The notes beneath the pieces were generated by a model. The model did not search any database. It saw only the letters and a list, made by a program, of their open reading frames with translations, and was not told the DNA's origin. Source: Bacillota bacterium (GTDB lineage: Bacteria; Bacillota; Clostridia; Lachnospirales; Cellulosilyticaceae). From it: a DNA stretch of 21,757 nt. The position numbers and the translations under genes were made by a program. Positions 1 to 7,304 of this stretch are shown in pieces. The DNA lies in contig JAEXBC010000339.1 in assembly GCA_023457875.1 (NCBI GenBank), forward strand, positions 1-21,757, written 5' to 3'. Position 1 is the first letter of the stretch, and each line of letters starts with the position of its first letter.

Positions 1-1
1 G

Positions 2-313
2 GGAATATCAGACCTAGGAAATGTATCTGTGACGGTTTCAAAGGATGAAGAAAATCTGTATATAGAAGTTAGTGACTCTGGCTGCGGTATGTCAGAGGAA
101 AAAGTTAGATATTTGAGACAGCTCCTTGAGCACCCTGACATCAATAAGTTAAGTGAATCAAAAAGTACGGGTATGCTTAATGCACTTATACGTATGAGCT
201 TATACTGTGATGGAAATATGCAATTTGAGATGGATAGTGTATTAAATAGTGGAACAGATATTACGCTTCAAGTCCAGTTAGACAAAATAATCACGAAGGA
301 GGACAATGCATGA
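2..313 (+). CDS. Sensor histidine kinase, C-terminal ATPase end (5' truncated by window edge)
   Basis: Only the last 103 codons are present; the reading frame is open from base 2, so the gene starts upstream of the window. What remains is the back half of a HATPase_c domain: a DSGCGM segment corresponds to the G1 box (DxGxG) that contacts ATP, and the final GTDITLQVQL strand matches the usual end of the fold. The stop codon overlaps the start of the next gene (ATGA, 310-313), the normal arrangement of a kinase co-translated with its response regulator. By family knowledge, a kinase in front of an AraC-type YesN regulator is usually a membrane-bound YesM-type sensor with an extracellular domain, but that part is not visible here. 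Confidence 0.85.
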   Translation, partial: GISDLGNVSVTVSKDEENLYIEVSDSGCGMSEEKVRYLRQLLEHPDINKLSESKSTGMLNALIRMSLYCDGNMQFEMDSVLNSGTDITLQVQLDKIITKEDNA

Positions 314-1911
314 TAAGGGTACTTATTGTTGATGATGAACCATTTATTCGACAAGGACTAAAAATCATTATTAATTGGGATGAATATGGTTTTGAAATTG
401 CAGACGAGGCAGCAAATGGGATAGAAGCTGTAGAGCTTTTGGAAAAAAATCAGTATGATCTGGTGATCACCGATATTAAAATGCCACAAATGAATGGTAT
501 TGAACTTATAAAACATATTAGGAAAAATATATCACAAGATCTGAAGATTATGGTACTGAGTGGCTATTATGAGTTTGAATATGCAAAACAGGCAATTAGA
601 TACAATGTAGTCGAGTACATATTAAAGCCCATACAAAAAGAAGAATTGATTCGTACATTACTTGAATTTAAGGAAGCCTATATTAAGCAGGTTAAAAATA
701 CAGAGCATCAAAAGTATACAGAACAAATCGTGTTAGAAAGACATTTAAATGCACTATGCTTTGGAATCTGTGATAAAAATAACATCAAGTATATCTATAA
801 AAAATTGCCTTGGTGCAGGCAGCTTAGATACATCAGTGTAGAAGTGAGTCCAAATGATGAAGCGTTCATTAAACTGACAGAAGAAGAAAAAAAAGATGCA
901 ATCAAGTATCTGTATGAAGAATTTAGAGATTATCTCAAACCCAATGAAGAATATGTCTTGTTAGATATGGATAAGCGAAATGAGGTCTATGGAATAGGAT
1001 TTATTTATGCCAAGGAGTTTTCGCTGTCAAAGGGAATAAGTGAGCAGGAGTATATTTCACATTTACAAGAGTACTTATCAATGAAACAACCCTATAAGAT
1101 TAATTTTTATATTGGACAAATGGTAGATGATGTTGAACAACTTGGATTTTCTTTTAAATCTGCGATTATTGCAAAGTCCTTCCAGAATTATAAAAATGAT
1201 AAGGACATTGCTTATTATGATGAGACTACCAACACAAAAATGAATACTTATGGCATCGAAAAGGAGTATATGGATGAGCTCATCCACTATACAGAACAGA
1301 ATCTTGAAGACGAGATAGGTGAATGTGTAGATAAAATGTATTTGAATTTTAAAAAATGTGATGTAGATCCCAAAATTATTAATATTAGTATTGATTATCT
1401 TCTTTGTCAATTTATTTTCCTAGCTAAAAAGCTAGATACAGAGGTTGATCAAGAAGAGATTTTATCTTATATCAGTCAGTGTGCTTTTGAACAGTCAGCA
1501 ATAAGAGGAAGTGCAAAACACTTTAAAGCTTTTGTAAAAGAATTTGCGGGATATTTAGCACAGCTTAGAAAAAATAATTCCAACAGTGTACTTAGAGACG
1601 TTGAAAAAGAAATAGAAGTATATTATATGAAAAATTTAAGTCTAAAATCATTAAGTGAAAAATATTATATTAACAGTGCCTATTTGGGGCAAATTTTCAA
1701 GAAAAAGCATGGTATTTCTTTTAAGGATTATTTAAATAATTATCGCATAGAAAAGGCATGTGAACTATTAATCAGAACCAATGATAAGGTATACAATATC
1801 GCTGAACTGGTGGGATATAACAACTTAGATTACTTTATCAGCAAGTTTGTGCGTCTAAAAGGCAAGACCCCTTTACAATATCGTAAGCAATTTTTGCAGA
1901 AAAATAAGTAA
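310..1911 (+). CDS. YesN-type response regulator, receiver plus AraC DNA-binding domain
   Basis: The 533-residue protein has an N-terminal receiver domain (about 1-120) with the acidic pair D8/D9, phospho-acceptor D55 in LVITDIKMP, S84 and K106 in ILKP. A roughly 300-residue linker without a motif I recognise follows, then a C-terminal AraC-type double helix-turn-helix (about 430-528) ending in the conserved segment around KGKTPLQYRKQF. The start overlaps the kinase stop by 4 bases. Phosphorylation by the upstream kinase would switch on DNA binding; the likely targets are the transporter and hydrolase promoters downstream, since such pairs generally control adjacent sugar-uptake genes (inference). 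The regulator at 20375 shares this domain plan but has a much shorter linker. Confidence 0.93.
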   Translation: MIRVLIVDDEPFIRQGLKIIINWDEYGFEIADEAANGIEAVELLEKNQYDLVITDIKMPQMNGIELIKHIRKNISQDLKIMVLSGYYEFEYAKQAIRYNVVEYILKPIQKEELIRTLLEFKEAYIKQVKNTEHQKYTEQIVLERHLNALCFGICDKNNIKYIYKKLPWCRQLRYISVEVSPNDEAFIKLTEEEKKDAIKYLYEEFRDYLKPNEEYVLLDMDKRNEVYGIGFIYAKEFSLSKGISEQEYISHLQEYLSMKQPYKINFYIGQMVDDVEQLGFSFKSAIIAKSFQNYKNDKDIAYYDETTNTKMNTYGIEKEYMDELIHYTEQNLEDEIGECVDKMYLNFKKCDVDPKIINISIDYLLCQFIFLAKKLDTEVDQEEILSYISQCAFEQSAIRGSAKHFKAFVKEFAGYLAQLRKNNSNSVLRDVEKEIEVYYMKNLSLKSLSEKYYINSAYLGQIFKKKHGISFKDYLNNYRIEKACELLIRTNDKVYNIAELVGYNNLDYFISKFVRLKGKTPLQYRKQFLQKNK

Positions 1912-1935
1912 AACATCAAATAGGTGATTCGTGTA

Positions 1936-1963
1936 GAAATATGAAGGATCTCTTACATATTTC
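1936..1963 (+). repeat. Imperfect inverted repeat (hairpin) downstream of the response regulator
   Basis: GAAATATG (1936-1943) is mirrored by CATATTTC (1956-1963). After one A-A mismatch the inner bases AGG and CTT can also pair (one G-U), leaving a 4-base loop. It lies 24 bases after the regulator stop, where a terminator would be expected, but no T-run follows. It could be a weak transcript end, an RNA-stabilising structure or an operator. Confidence 0.45.
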
Positions 1964-2064
1964 CAAAATGACATTAAGCGAAACTACGAAAAAAATAATA
2001 CAACAAAACAACAAAGTGTTTTTTGTAAAAAGGTAGTTTATTATTTACAAGAAAATGGTATTAT

Positions 2065-2096
2065 GACCTATAGAAAATGTGTAGTTTGTATAGGTC
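2065..2096 (+). promoter_or_regulatory. Perfect 8-bp dyad, candidate operator
   Basis: GACCTATA (2065-2072) and TATAGGTC (2089-2096) are exact inverted copies with centres 24 bp apart. No T-run follows, so this is not a terminator. It sits directly upstream of the putative promoter elements of the binding-protein gene, in the usual position for an activator or repressor site. Confidence 0.45.
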
Positions 2097-2125
2097 TTGT
2101 CCGGATTATATATATAATTTATATA
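2097..2125 (+). promoter_or_regulatory. Putative promoter of the transporter operon
   Basis: Two readings are possible. A perfect TATAAT stands at 2113-2118 but has no -35 hexamer at the right distance, which would fit an activator-dependent promoter. Alternatively TTGTCC (2097-2102) lies 17 bp before TATATA (2120-2125). The sequence is so rich in TATA steps that the exact -10 cannot be fixed by eye. Confidence 0.45.
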
Positions 2126-2242
2126 GATTTTATATATAGTTTATTGGGTTGAGGGTTTTTAGTTTAATTGATAAACTTAATAAGAAATTAAGAAATGGTT
2201 TAATTCAAGTGTCTGAGGAAAGATGTTTTACAAAATTAAAGT

Positions 2243-2248
2243 GGAGGG
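2243..2248 (+). promoter_or_regulatory. Ribosome binding site fixing the binding-protein start
   Basis: GGAGGG lies 5 bases before ATG 2254. That ATG begins a textbook lipoprotein signal peptide (MKKLKSF...), so it is preferred over the TTG at 2149 in the same frame, which would bury the signal peptide behind 35 residues. Confidence 0.85.
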
Positions 2249-2253
2249 ATTAT

Positions 2254-3966
2254 ATGAAAAAATTAAAATCTTTCGTTGCACTTCTTGGGGCTCTGGGAAT
2301 GGTGGCATCATTAGGTGTAGGATGTAATAAGGCAACAACAGCTGAGGCATCAACTTCTCCAAATGCTTCATCTACAACTGAGGGAAAGACAGAAGAGAAG
2401 AACAAAGAAGTCAAAGAATTCTCAATGTACATAGCTATGCCAGGTACAGAAATTCCTGAAGATAATAGCATTTATAATTTAATTGCAGATAAAATTGGAG
2501 CAAAAGCAAAGGTTACCTGGTTAACAGGTCAAACTGCAAAAGAAAGTATTGGAACCATGGTGGCTAGTGGGGATTATACAGACTTTGTTGTAGGTTCTGA
2601 TGGTACATCCATGATGATTGATGCTGGGGCCCTTATTCCTATTGATGAATATTGGGATAACTATCCAAACATCAAGAACTATTTACCAGAAAACGACTGG
2701 AATAAAGTAAGATCTGCAGATGGTCATATTTATCTTATTCCTCAATTTGGTGTAGTAAATGGAAAAGATACACAAACTTATCATAATGATGAAGCTTTCT
2801 GGATTCAAATCCGTGTCCTAGAATGGGCTGGTTATCCAAAAATCAAAACAGTTGATGAGTATTTCGATGTAATTGCTAGATATCTTGAAGCTAATCCAAC
2901 TATGGAAGATGGCTTAGAGAATATTGGATTTATGCTTTTATGTGATGACTGGCGTTATTACAGCTTAGAAAATCCACCAATGTTCTTAGCTGGATATCCA
3001 AATGATGGATGTTGTATCGTAGATCCAGAAACATTAACAGCTTACAATTACAACACAACAGATACAGCAAAAGCATACTTTAATAAGTTAAACGAAGAAT
3101 ACCACAAAGGTATTATCGATCCAGAGTGTTTCACATTAAACTATGACCAATATGCTGCTAAACTTGCAACTGGTCGTGTATGTGGTATGGTTGACCAATA
3201 TTGGAACTTCCAATCTACAGAAGAATCACTTAACACACAAGGACTTGAAGATTGTGCTTATGTACCACTCGGTCTTGTAATGGATCCAAGTATAAAAGAA
3301 AGATATCACAGCAATTATTCACTTGACGTATCAAATGGTTTAAGTATTACAACTAGCTGTAAAGACGTTGAAGGTGCACTTCAAATGATCGAAGATATGC
3401 TTTCACAAGAAATGCAAACTTTAGTTTGGTGGGGCTTAGAAGGTGTTGACTATGAAGTTGACGAAAATGGCTTGTTCTATAGAACTGAAGAACAAAGAAA
3501 AAGAGGTCTAGATAGAGAAGTAATCGTAAATGAAAGAGTTAGAGAAGCATACTCTTACTTCCCACACTTTGTAGGTATGAATCCAGATGGTATCAATGCT
3601 TACGCACCAGAATTCCAACCTAAAGAATACTACGATGGTCAAACAGCAGCCAAGAGAAAAGTTATGGATGCTTTTGGATATAAGACCTTTACAGAATTTT
3701 TAAACCCAGCTGAGCCAAACCCTGACTGGTACCCAATGTGGTCTTATACAAATGTATGGACAGCTGATACAGATTATGGTCTTACAAAAGTAAATATGGA
3801 TGAAGTTAAACATGAATGGTTACCAAAAGTAATCATGGCAGATGATTTTAGTAGTGCTTGGGATCAATATATGACAGTTCTTAATGAGAGAGTAGATATT
3901 GAACTTTATGAAAAAGCATTAACAGATGAAGTTCGTAGAAGAGTTGCAGTAGCAAAAGGTGAATAA
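2254..3966 (+). CDS. Extracellular solute-binding lipoprotein of a sugar ABC transporter (LplA/YtcQ-like)
   Basis: The 570-residue protein starts with a type II signal peptide: basic MKKLK, a hydrophobic core, then LGVGC with the lipid-bearing cysteine at C24. A Ser/Thr/Glu/Lys-rich tether (about 27-52) precedes the large binding domain. Its size, well above ordinary family 1 binding proteins, and the two permeases behind it point to the LplA/YtcQ class, which binds oligosaccharides outside the membrane for import. The GH8 gene in the same operon suggests xylo-oligosaccharides as ligand (inference). A double stop (TAA TAG) and a strong stem-loop follow, so this gene may be expressed more highly than the permeases. 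Confidence 0.88.
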   Translation: MKKLKSFVALLGALGMVASLGVGCNKATTAEASTSPNASSTTEGKTEEKNKEVKEFSMYIAMPGTEIPEDNSIYNLIADKIGAKAKVTWLTGQTAKESIGTMVASGDYTDFVVGSDGTSMMIDAGALIPIDEYWDNYPNIKNYLPENDWNKVRSADGHIYLIPQFGVVNGKDTQTYHNDEAFWIQIRVLEWAGYPKIKTVDEYFDVIARYLEANPTMEDGLENIGFMLLCDDWRYYSLENPPMFLAGYPNDGCCIVDPETLTAYNYNTTDTAKAYFNKLNEEYHKGIIDPECFTLNYDQYAAKLATGRVCGMVDQYWNFQSTEESLNTQGLEDCAYVPLGLVMDPSIKERYHSNYSLDVSNGLSITTSCKDVEGALQMIEDMLSQEMQTLVWWGLEGVDYEVDENGLFYRTEEQRKRGLDREVIVNERVREAYSYFPHFVGMNPDGINAYAPEFQPKEYYDGQTAAKRKVMDAFGYKTFTEFLNPAEPNPDWYPMWSYTNVWTADTDYGLTKVNMDEVKHEWLPKVIMADDFSSAWDQYMTVLNERVDIELYEKALTDEVRRRVAVAKGE

Positions 3967-3994
3967 TAGAATGAAAAAGCAGCAATAGTTGCTA

Positions 3995-4037
3995 AGAGGG
4001 GGCTCTTATATAGTTGAATATTTAAAGAGCCCCCTTT
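3995..4037 (+). terminator. Stem-loop between binding-protein and permease genes (attenuator or mRNA stabiliser)
   Basis: The arms 3995-4007 and 4025-4037 form about 13 base pairs (one G-U), including AGGGGGCTCTT against AAGAGCCCCCT, with a 17-base loop. Only TTTATT follows, partly inside the stem, so termination is probably incomplete. Similar structures between binding-protein and permease genes in other sugar transport operons protect the upstream mRNA and lower downstream expression. Confidence 0.7.
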
Positions 4038-4090
4038 ATTATCTAAAAAATTAGAACATAAAAGCGACACGCGAGCTGAAGGAGGATAAT

Positions 4091-5077
4091 ATGAGTAACC
4101 AAGCGGAGGTTCAAATAAATAAACCAACCAAAAGGCCAAAGGCGCAGAAGACAGTAGAAGTCAAAACAAAAATCTCATGGAAAGAAATGAAAAAGCAGAA
4201 GGAATTGATTTTACTATCTATACCTTTTCTTATTTATGTTGTCATATTTAATTACGGTCCTCTTTTTGGATGGGTTATGGCATTTCAAAATTATAAACCA
4301 GCAAAGGGCTTTTGGAATTCACCTTGGGTTGGACTTGATAAATTCAAACAATTATTTACCAATGATGTATTTTTAGGTGTTATAAGAAATACATTTGCCA
4401 TGAGCTTTATTAACTTGGTGTTTGGATTTGTATTTTCAATTGCATTTGCTCTTTTATTAAATGAAGTAAAAAATGTTGCAGGAAAGAAATTTGTTCAAAC
4501 AGTTTCTTACTTACCTCACTTTTTATCTTGGGTTATTGTAGTTGGACTTGTATTTCAAGTGGTATCAATGGAAACAGGTATCATTAACCAAGTATTAATG
4601 GCGTTACATATTGTGGATAAGCCAATTAACTTTTTGTCTGAGCCTAAGTACTATTGGTGGATTGTAGGCTTTACAAATGTATGGAAGGAAACGGGATGGG
4701 GAAGTATTATTTATCTGGCAGCTATTACAGCTATTAATCCAGAGCTTTATGAAGCAGCAGCTATAGATGGTGCAGGACGTTTCAAACAAATGCTGCACAT
4801 TACTTTACCAGGTATTAAATCAACTATCTTTATTCTATTGATCATTAATATTGGTAACATCCTCAACTCCGGATTTGATATGCAATACTTATTAACAAAT
4901 GGTCTTGTGCAAAAGGTATCTCAAACAATTGATATCTATGTTATCAAATATGGTATTAGTTTAGCAGATTATTCATTAGCGACAGCAGCAGGTGTCTTTA
5001 AAAGCTTGGTTAGTATTTTGTTAATCTTTATTGCCAATCAGTTTGCAAAAGCTGCTGGTGAAGAAAGATTATTCTAG
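4091..5077 (+). CDS. Sugar ABC transporter permease 1 (LplB-like)
   Basis: This is a 328-residue inner-membrane permease with about six hydrophobic segments: one at about 39-63, the rest between about 100 and 318. The cytoplasmic EAA loop, EAAAIDGAGRFKQMLHITLP (221-240), docks the ATPase and is fully canonical. A Lys-rich cytoplasmic tail of about 37 residues precedes the first membrane segment. GGAGGA at 4081-4086 is well placed before the ATG. It would pair with the permease at 5093 to import the ligand of the upstream binding protein. There is no ATPase gene nearby; LplABC-type systems usually share a general MsmX-like ATPase encoded elsewhere. Confidence 0.93.
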   Translation: MSNQAEVQINKPTKRPKAQKTVEVKTKISWKEMKKQKELILLSIPFLIYVVIFNYGPLFGWVMAFQNYKPAKGFWNSPWVGLDKFKQLFTNDVFLGVIRNTFAMSFINLVFGFVFSIAFALLLNEVKNVAGKKFVQTVSYLPHFLSWVIVVGLVFQVVSMETGIINQVLMALHIVDKPINFLSEPKYYWWIVGFTNVWKETGWGSIIYLAAITAINPELYEAAAIDGAGRFKQMLHITLPGIKSTIFILLIINIGNILNSGFDMQYLLTNGLVQKVSQTIDIYVIKYGISLADYSLATAAGVFKSLVSILLIFIANQFAKAAGEERLF

Positions 5078-5092
5078 AGGAGGAATTGAGAG

Positions 5093-5989
5093 ATGAAGAC
5101 ACAATCACTAAAAAGTAAAAAGACAGGAGATATGATCTTCGGTATTGTTAATGCTGTGATATTAACAATATTTACACTTATTATACTTTATCCAATTATA
5201 AATACGCTGGCATATTCTTTTAATTCTGGAACTGATGCTTTAAAGGGTGGTATTTATTTAATACCAAGAGTATTTTCATTCCAAAATTATGAAACTGTAT
5301 TTAAACGTGAGTTACTTCCTACCGCTGCTAAAATCTCAGTTTTAAGAACGGTGGTTGCAACAGTATCTCAATTATTTGTTACATCTTTATTAGCCTACGT
5401 ATTAAGTAGAAAAGAATTTATTTTTAAGAAACAAGTTTCACTTATTTATGTGTTAACCATGTATGTAAATGGTGGATTGATTCCTACCTTTGTTCTCTAT
5501 AAAGGCTTGGGGCTTACAAACAGTTTCTGGGTATATATCATTCCTGGTATGGTTAGTGCATTTAACATGATTGTTATTAGAACCTTTATGAACGGTTTGC
5601 CAGATAGTTTAGTAGAATCCGCGCAGGTTGACGGAGCTGGTCACTTTACTATTTTTATGAAAATTATATTGCCTTTGTGTAAGCCTGTACTTGCAACTGT
5701 TGCATTGTTTATAGCAGTATATCAATGGAATTCATGGTTTGATGCAATGCTATATAATCGTACATCACCAGAATATACCACATTACAGTATGAACTTATG
5801 AAGCTCCTTGCCTCAGTTATGAATCAAGGTGGTAATGCAGAAGCTATGAAGAATGCAAGTAATACGGTATCTCCTTTGACGATGCGTGCAGCAACGACAG
5901 TAGTAACAGCTTTCCCAATTGTCTGCTTATATCCATTCCTACAAAGATACTTTGTAACGGGTATGACTATCGGAGGAGTTAAAGAATAA
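5093..5989 (+). CDS. Sugar ABC transporter permease 2 (LplC/YtcP-like)
   Basis: This 298-residue membrane protein has six predicted hydrophobic helices, the first at about 14-38, and an EAA-type loop at about 174-194 (VESAQVDGAGHF followed by ILP). It belongs to the same binding-protein-dependent permease family as its upstream neighbour and would form the heterodimeric channel with it. A GAGGAGGA site starting at the preceding stop codon precedes the ATG by 8 bases. The stop overlaps the GH8 start by one base (TAATG), so import and first hydrolysis are translationally coupled. Confidence 0.93.
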   Translation: MKTQSLKSKKTGDMIFGIVNAVILTIFTLIILYPIINTLAYSFNSGTDALKGGIYLIPRVFSFQNYETVFKRELLPTAAKISVLRTVVATVSQLFVTSLLAYVLSRKEFIFKKQVSLIYVLTMYVNGGLIPTFVLYKGLGLTNSFWVYIIPGMVSAFNMIVIRTFMNGLPDSLVESAQVDGAGHFTIFMKIILPLCKPVLATVALFIAVYQWNSWFDAMLYNRTSPEYTTLQYELMKLLASVMNQGGNAEAMKNASNTVSPLTMRAATTVVTAFPIVCLYPFLQRYFVTGMTIGGVKE

Positions 5990-7110
5990 TGAGGTTCATT
6001 GAAAAAGACAAATACCCTAACTTGTTTGAAGCATTAGGTTATGATAAAGCGTTAATCGAGAAAAGACTAAATGAAACAGTAAATACATTTTTTTATGGTC
6101 AAGAGGACGAAAGAATCTATCATCCAGTGGGAAAGGATATGGGTTATATCTTAGACACAGGCAATGTGGATGTACGTACAGAAGGAATGTCTTATGGTAT
6201 GATGATGTGTGTTCAGCTCAATATGCAAGAGGAATTTAATCGTCTCTGGAAATGGGTGAAAACCTATATGTGGCATAGTGAGGGAGAACAAAAGGGCTAT
6301 TTTGCTTGGTCAGTTTCCCCAGAAGGAAAAAGAAACTATGAGGGTTCTGCACCCGACGGCGAAGAATATTTTGCGATGGCGTTGTTCTTTGCAGCTCATA
6401 GATGGGGCGATGGTGAAGGAATCTTTAACTACACAAAGGAGGCCCAGGACCTTCTACATGAATGTGTTCATAAGGGGGAGGATGGCATAGGCTTTCCAAT
6501 GTGGGAACCTACCAATAAGCTTATCAAATTTGTTCCTGAACTTGATTTTACAGATCCTTCTTATCACTTGCCACATTTTTATGAACTATTTGCCTTGTGG
6601 GCAAATGAAGAGGATCGTTCCTTTTGGGCTGAAGCTGCAAAATGTAGCCGCGAATATCTAGTAAAGGCGTGCCACCCAGAAACAGGCTTAGCTCCAGAAT
6701 ACAGTCATTATGATGGAACGCCACGCATAGGTGATGGTCATGAACGTTATTATAGTGATGCTTATCGTGTTGTGGCTAACCTAGGACTTGACTTTGCTTG
6801 GTTTGGCAAAAGTGAGTGGGAATGTGAGTGTGTAGATAAAATACAAAAGTTTTTCTGTGAAACGGTTAAAGAAAAAGATGATAGAATCTATGAAATTGAT
6901 GGTACTATTATAGATGAGCCAGCCTTACATCCAGTAGCTATTATTGCTACCAATGCAATGGGTTCTTTAGCTGCCAAGGGCAAATATCGAATGATATGCG
7001 TTGAGCGATTTTGGAATACACCATTAAGAACGGGAAACAGAAGATACTATGATAATTGTTTATATCTATTTGCCTTTTTGGCTTTGAGTGGCAACTATAG
7101 AATATGGTGA
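5989..7110 (+). CDS. GH8 reducing-end xylose-releasing exo-oligoxylanase (Rex)
   Basis: The 373-residue protein has no signal peptide and is therefore cytoplasmic. It is a full-length GH8 (alpha/alpha)6-barrel enzyme close to Rex proteins. E65 in RTEGMSYGMM matches the general acid, and D257 in YYSDAYRV matches the general base. H314 in ALHPVAIIATNA matches the histidine tied to exo action on reducing ends. The spacings agree with those I recall for the Bacillus halodurans enzyme (E70, D263, H319). The known reaction is release of xylose from the reducing end of xylo-oligosaccharides of three or more units. It is the last gene of the transporter operon, with start and preceding stop overlapping, so it should act directly on the imported sugar. 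GH8 also contains endo-glucanases and chitosanases; those lack this pattern, so the Rex call is fairly firm. Confidence 0.9.
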   Translation: MRFIEKDKYPNLFEALGYDKALIEKRLNETVNTFFYGQEDERIYHPVGKDMGYILDTGNVDVRTEGMSYGMMMCVQLNMQEEFNRLWKWVKTYMWHSEGEQKGYFAWSVSPEGKRNYEGSAPDGEEYFAMALFFAAHRWGDGEGIFNYTKEAQDLLHECVHKGEDGIGFPMWEPTNKLIKFVPELDFTDPSYHLPHFYELFALWANEEDRSFWAEAAKCSREYLVKACHPETGLAPEYSHYDGTPRIGDGHERYYSDAYRVVANLGLDFAWFGKSEWECECVDKIQKFFCETVKEKDDRIYEIDGTIIDEPALHPVAIIATNAMGSLAAKGKYRMICVERFWNTPLRTGNRRYYDNCLYLFAFLALSGNYRIW

Positions 7111-7122
7111 TATACTAAAAGT

Positions 7123-7152
7123 AAAAGGGGTGGCAAAAAAGCTGCCCTTTTT
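7123..7152 (+). terminator. Rho-independent terminator of the transporter/GH8 operon
   Basis: The arms 7123-7134 and 7141-7152 pair over 12 positions (three G-U), enclosing an AAAAAA loop, and the right arm ends in TTTTT. It lies 13 bases after the GH8 stop. Confidence 0.75.
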
Positions 7153-7154
7153 AT

Positions 7155-7198
7155 GTTGAAAGTAGTGTATTTTTTTGTTGAAAGTAGTATATTTTTTT
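7155..7198 (+). repeat. Two tandem 22-bp repeats, candidate activator binding sites
   Basis: Bases 7155-7176 and 7177-7198 are head-to-tail copies differing at one position (G or A at position 13). The shared core is GAAAGTAGT-R-TATTTTTTT. A degenerate third copy may follow at 7199-7214. A 22-bp period is two helical turns, typical for direct-repeat sites of AraC-family proteins, and the array abuts a -10 box that lacks a -35. Confidence 0.65.
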
Positions 7199-7210
7199 GT
7201 CGATAGGTCG

Positions 7211-7216
7211 TATACT
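7211..7216 (+). promoter_or_regulatory. Putative -10 box of the deacetylase/GH3 operon
   Basis: TATACT matches the -10 consensus at five of six bases. No TTGACA-like hexamer lies 16-18 bp upstream; that space is occupied by the 22-bp repeats. This suggests a promoter that needs an activator, probably one of the two AraC-type regulators in this window (inference). Confidence 0.45.
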
Positions 7217-7290
7217 GGAGTAGAGATTATGGAAAAATTACACAGAAAAAATTATATTTTCTAATATTAGTGGGTGTTATGGTAAAAGGT

Positions 7291-7296
7291 AGGAGG
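7291..7296 (+). promoter_or_regulatory. Ribosome binding site fixing the deacetylase start
   Basis: AGGAGG lies 8 bases before ATG 7305. The alternative in-frame GTG at 7296 overlaps this site and so cannot be served by it. Confidence 0.8.
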
Positions 7297-7304
7297 TGTT
7301 GAAA

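Larger units (their letters stand above)
1912..2253 (+). other. 342-bp intergenic regulatory region and leader of the binding-protein gene
   Basis: This gap has no convincing gene. In order it contains an imperfect hairpin (1936-1963), an A/T-rich stretch, weakly conserved 22-bp-spaced elements (2029, 2051, 2073), a perfect 8-bp dyad (2065-2072 / 2089-2096), promoter elements (2097-2125) and a leader of about 120 bases. In the leader, two short, mutually exclusive AT-rich hairpins can form (2161-2166 with 2172-2177, or 2176-2181 with 2187-2192). The frame of the next gene stays open upstream to a TTG at 2149, but nothing there looks like protein. Confidence 0.6.

Noticed and set aside
1078..1410. 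Minus-strand 110-codon frame inside the first response regulator gene
   Set aside because: It lies wholly within a well-supported gene and its product is low-complexity Ile/Phe-rich sequence, as expected from the reverse of an AT-rich coding region.
2011..2026. Imperfect inverted A/T repeat around ACAAAG...TTTTTTGT
   Set aside because: The arms differ in length and are almost pure A or T, so pairing is expected by chance.
2149..2253. In-frame upstream extension of the binding protein from a TTG codon
   Set aside because: It would place 35 residues before a perfect lipoprotein signal peptide, and ATG 2254 has its own GGAGGG site.
2223..2327. Small upstream ORF beginning ATGTTTTAC and overlapping the binding-protein gene
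   Set aside because: The GAGGAAAG element touches the ATG directly, leaving no proper spacing, and the product has no recognisable features; most of it lies out of frame inside the real gene.
7238..7267. Second promoter TTACAC/TAATAT before the deacetylase gene
   Set aside because: The -35 agrees with consensus at only two positions and the region is simply AT-rich.
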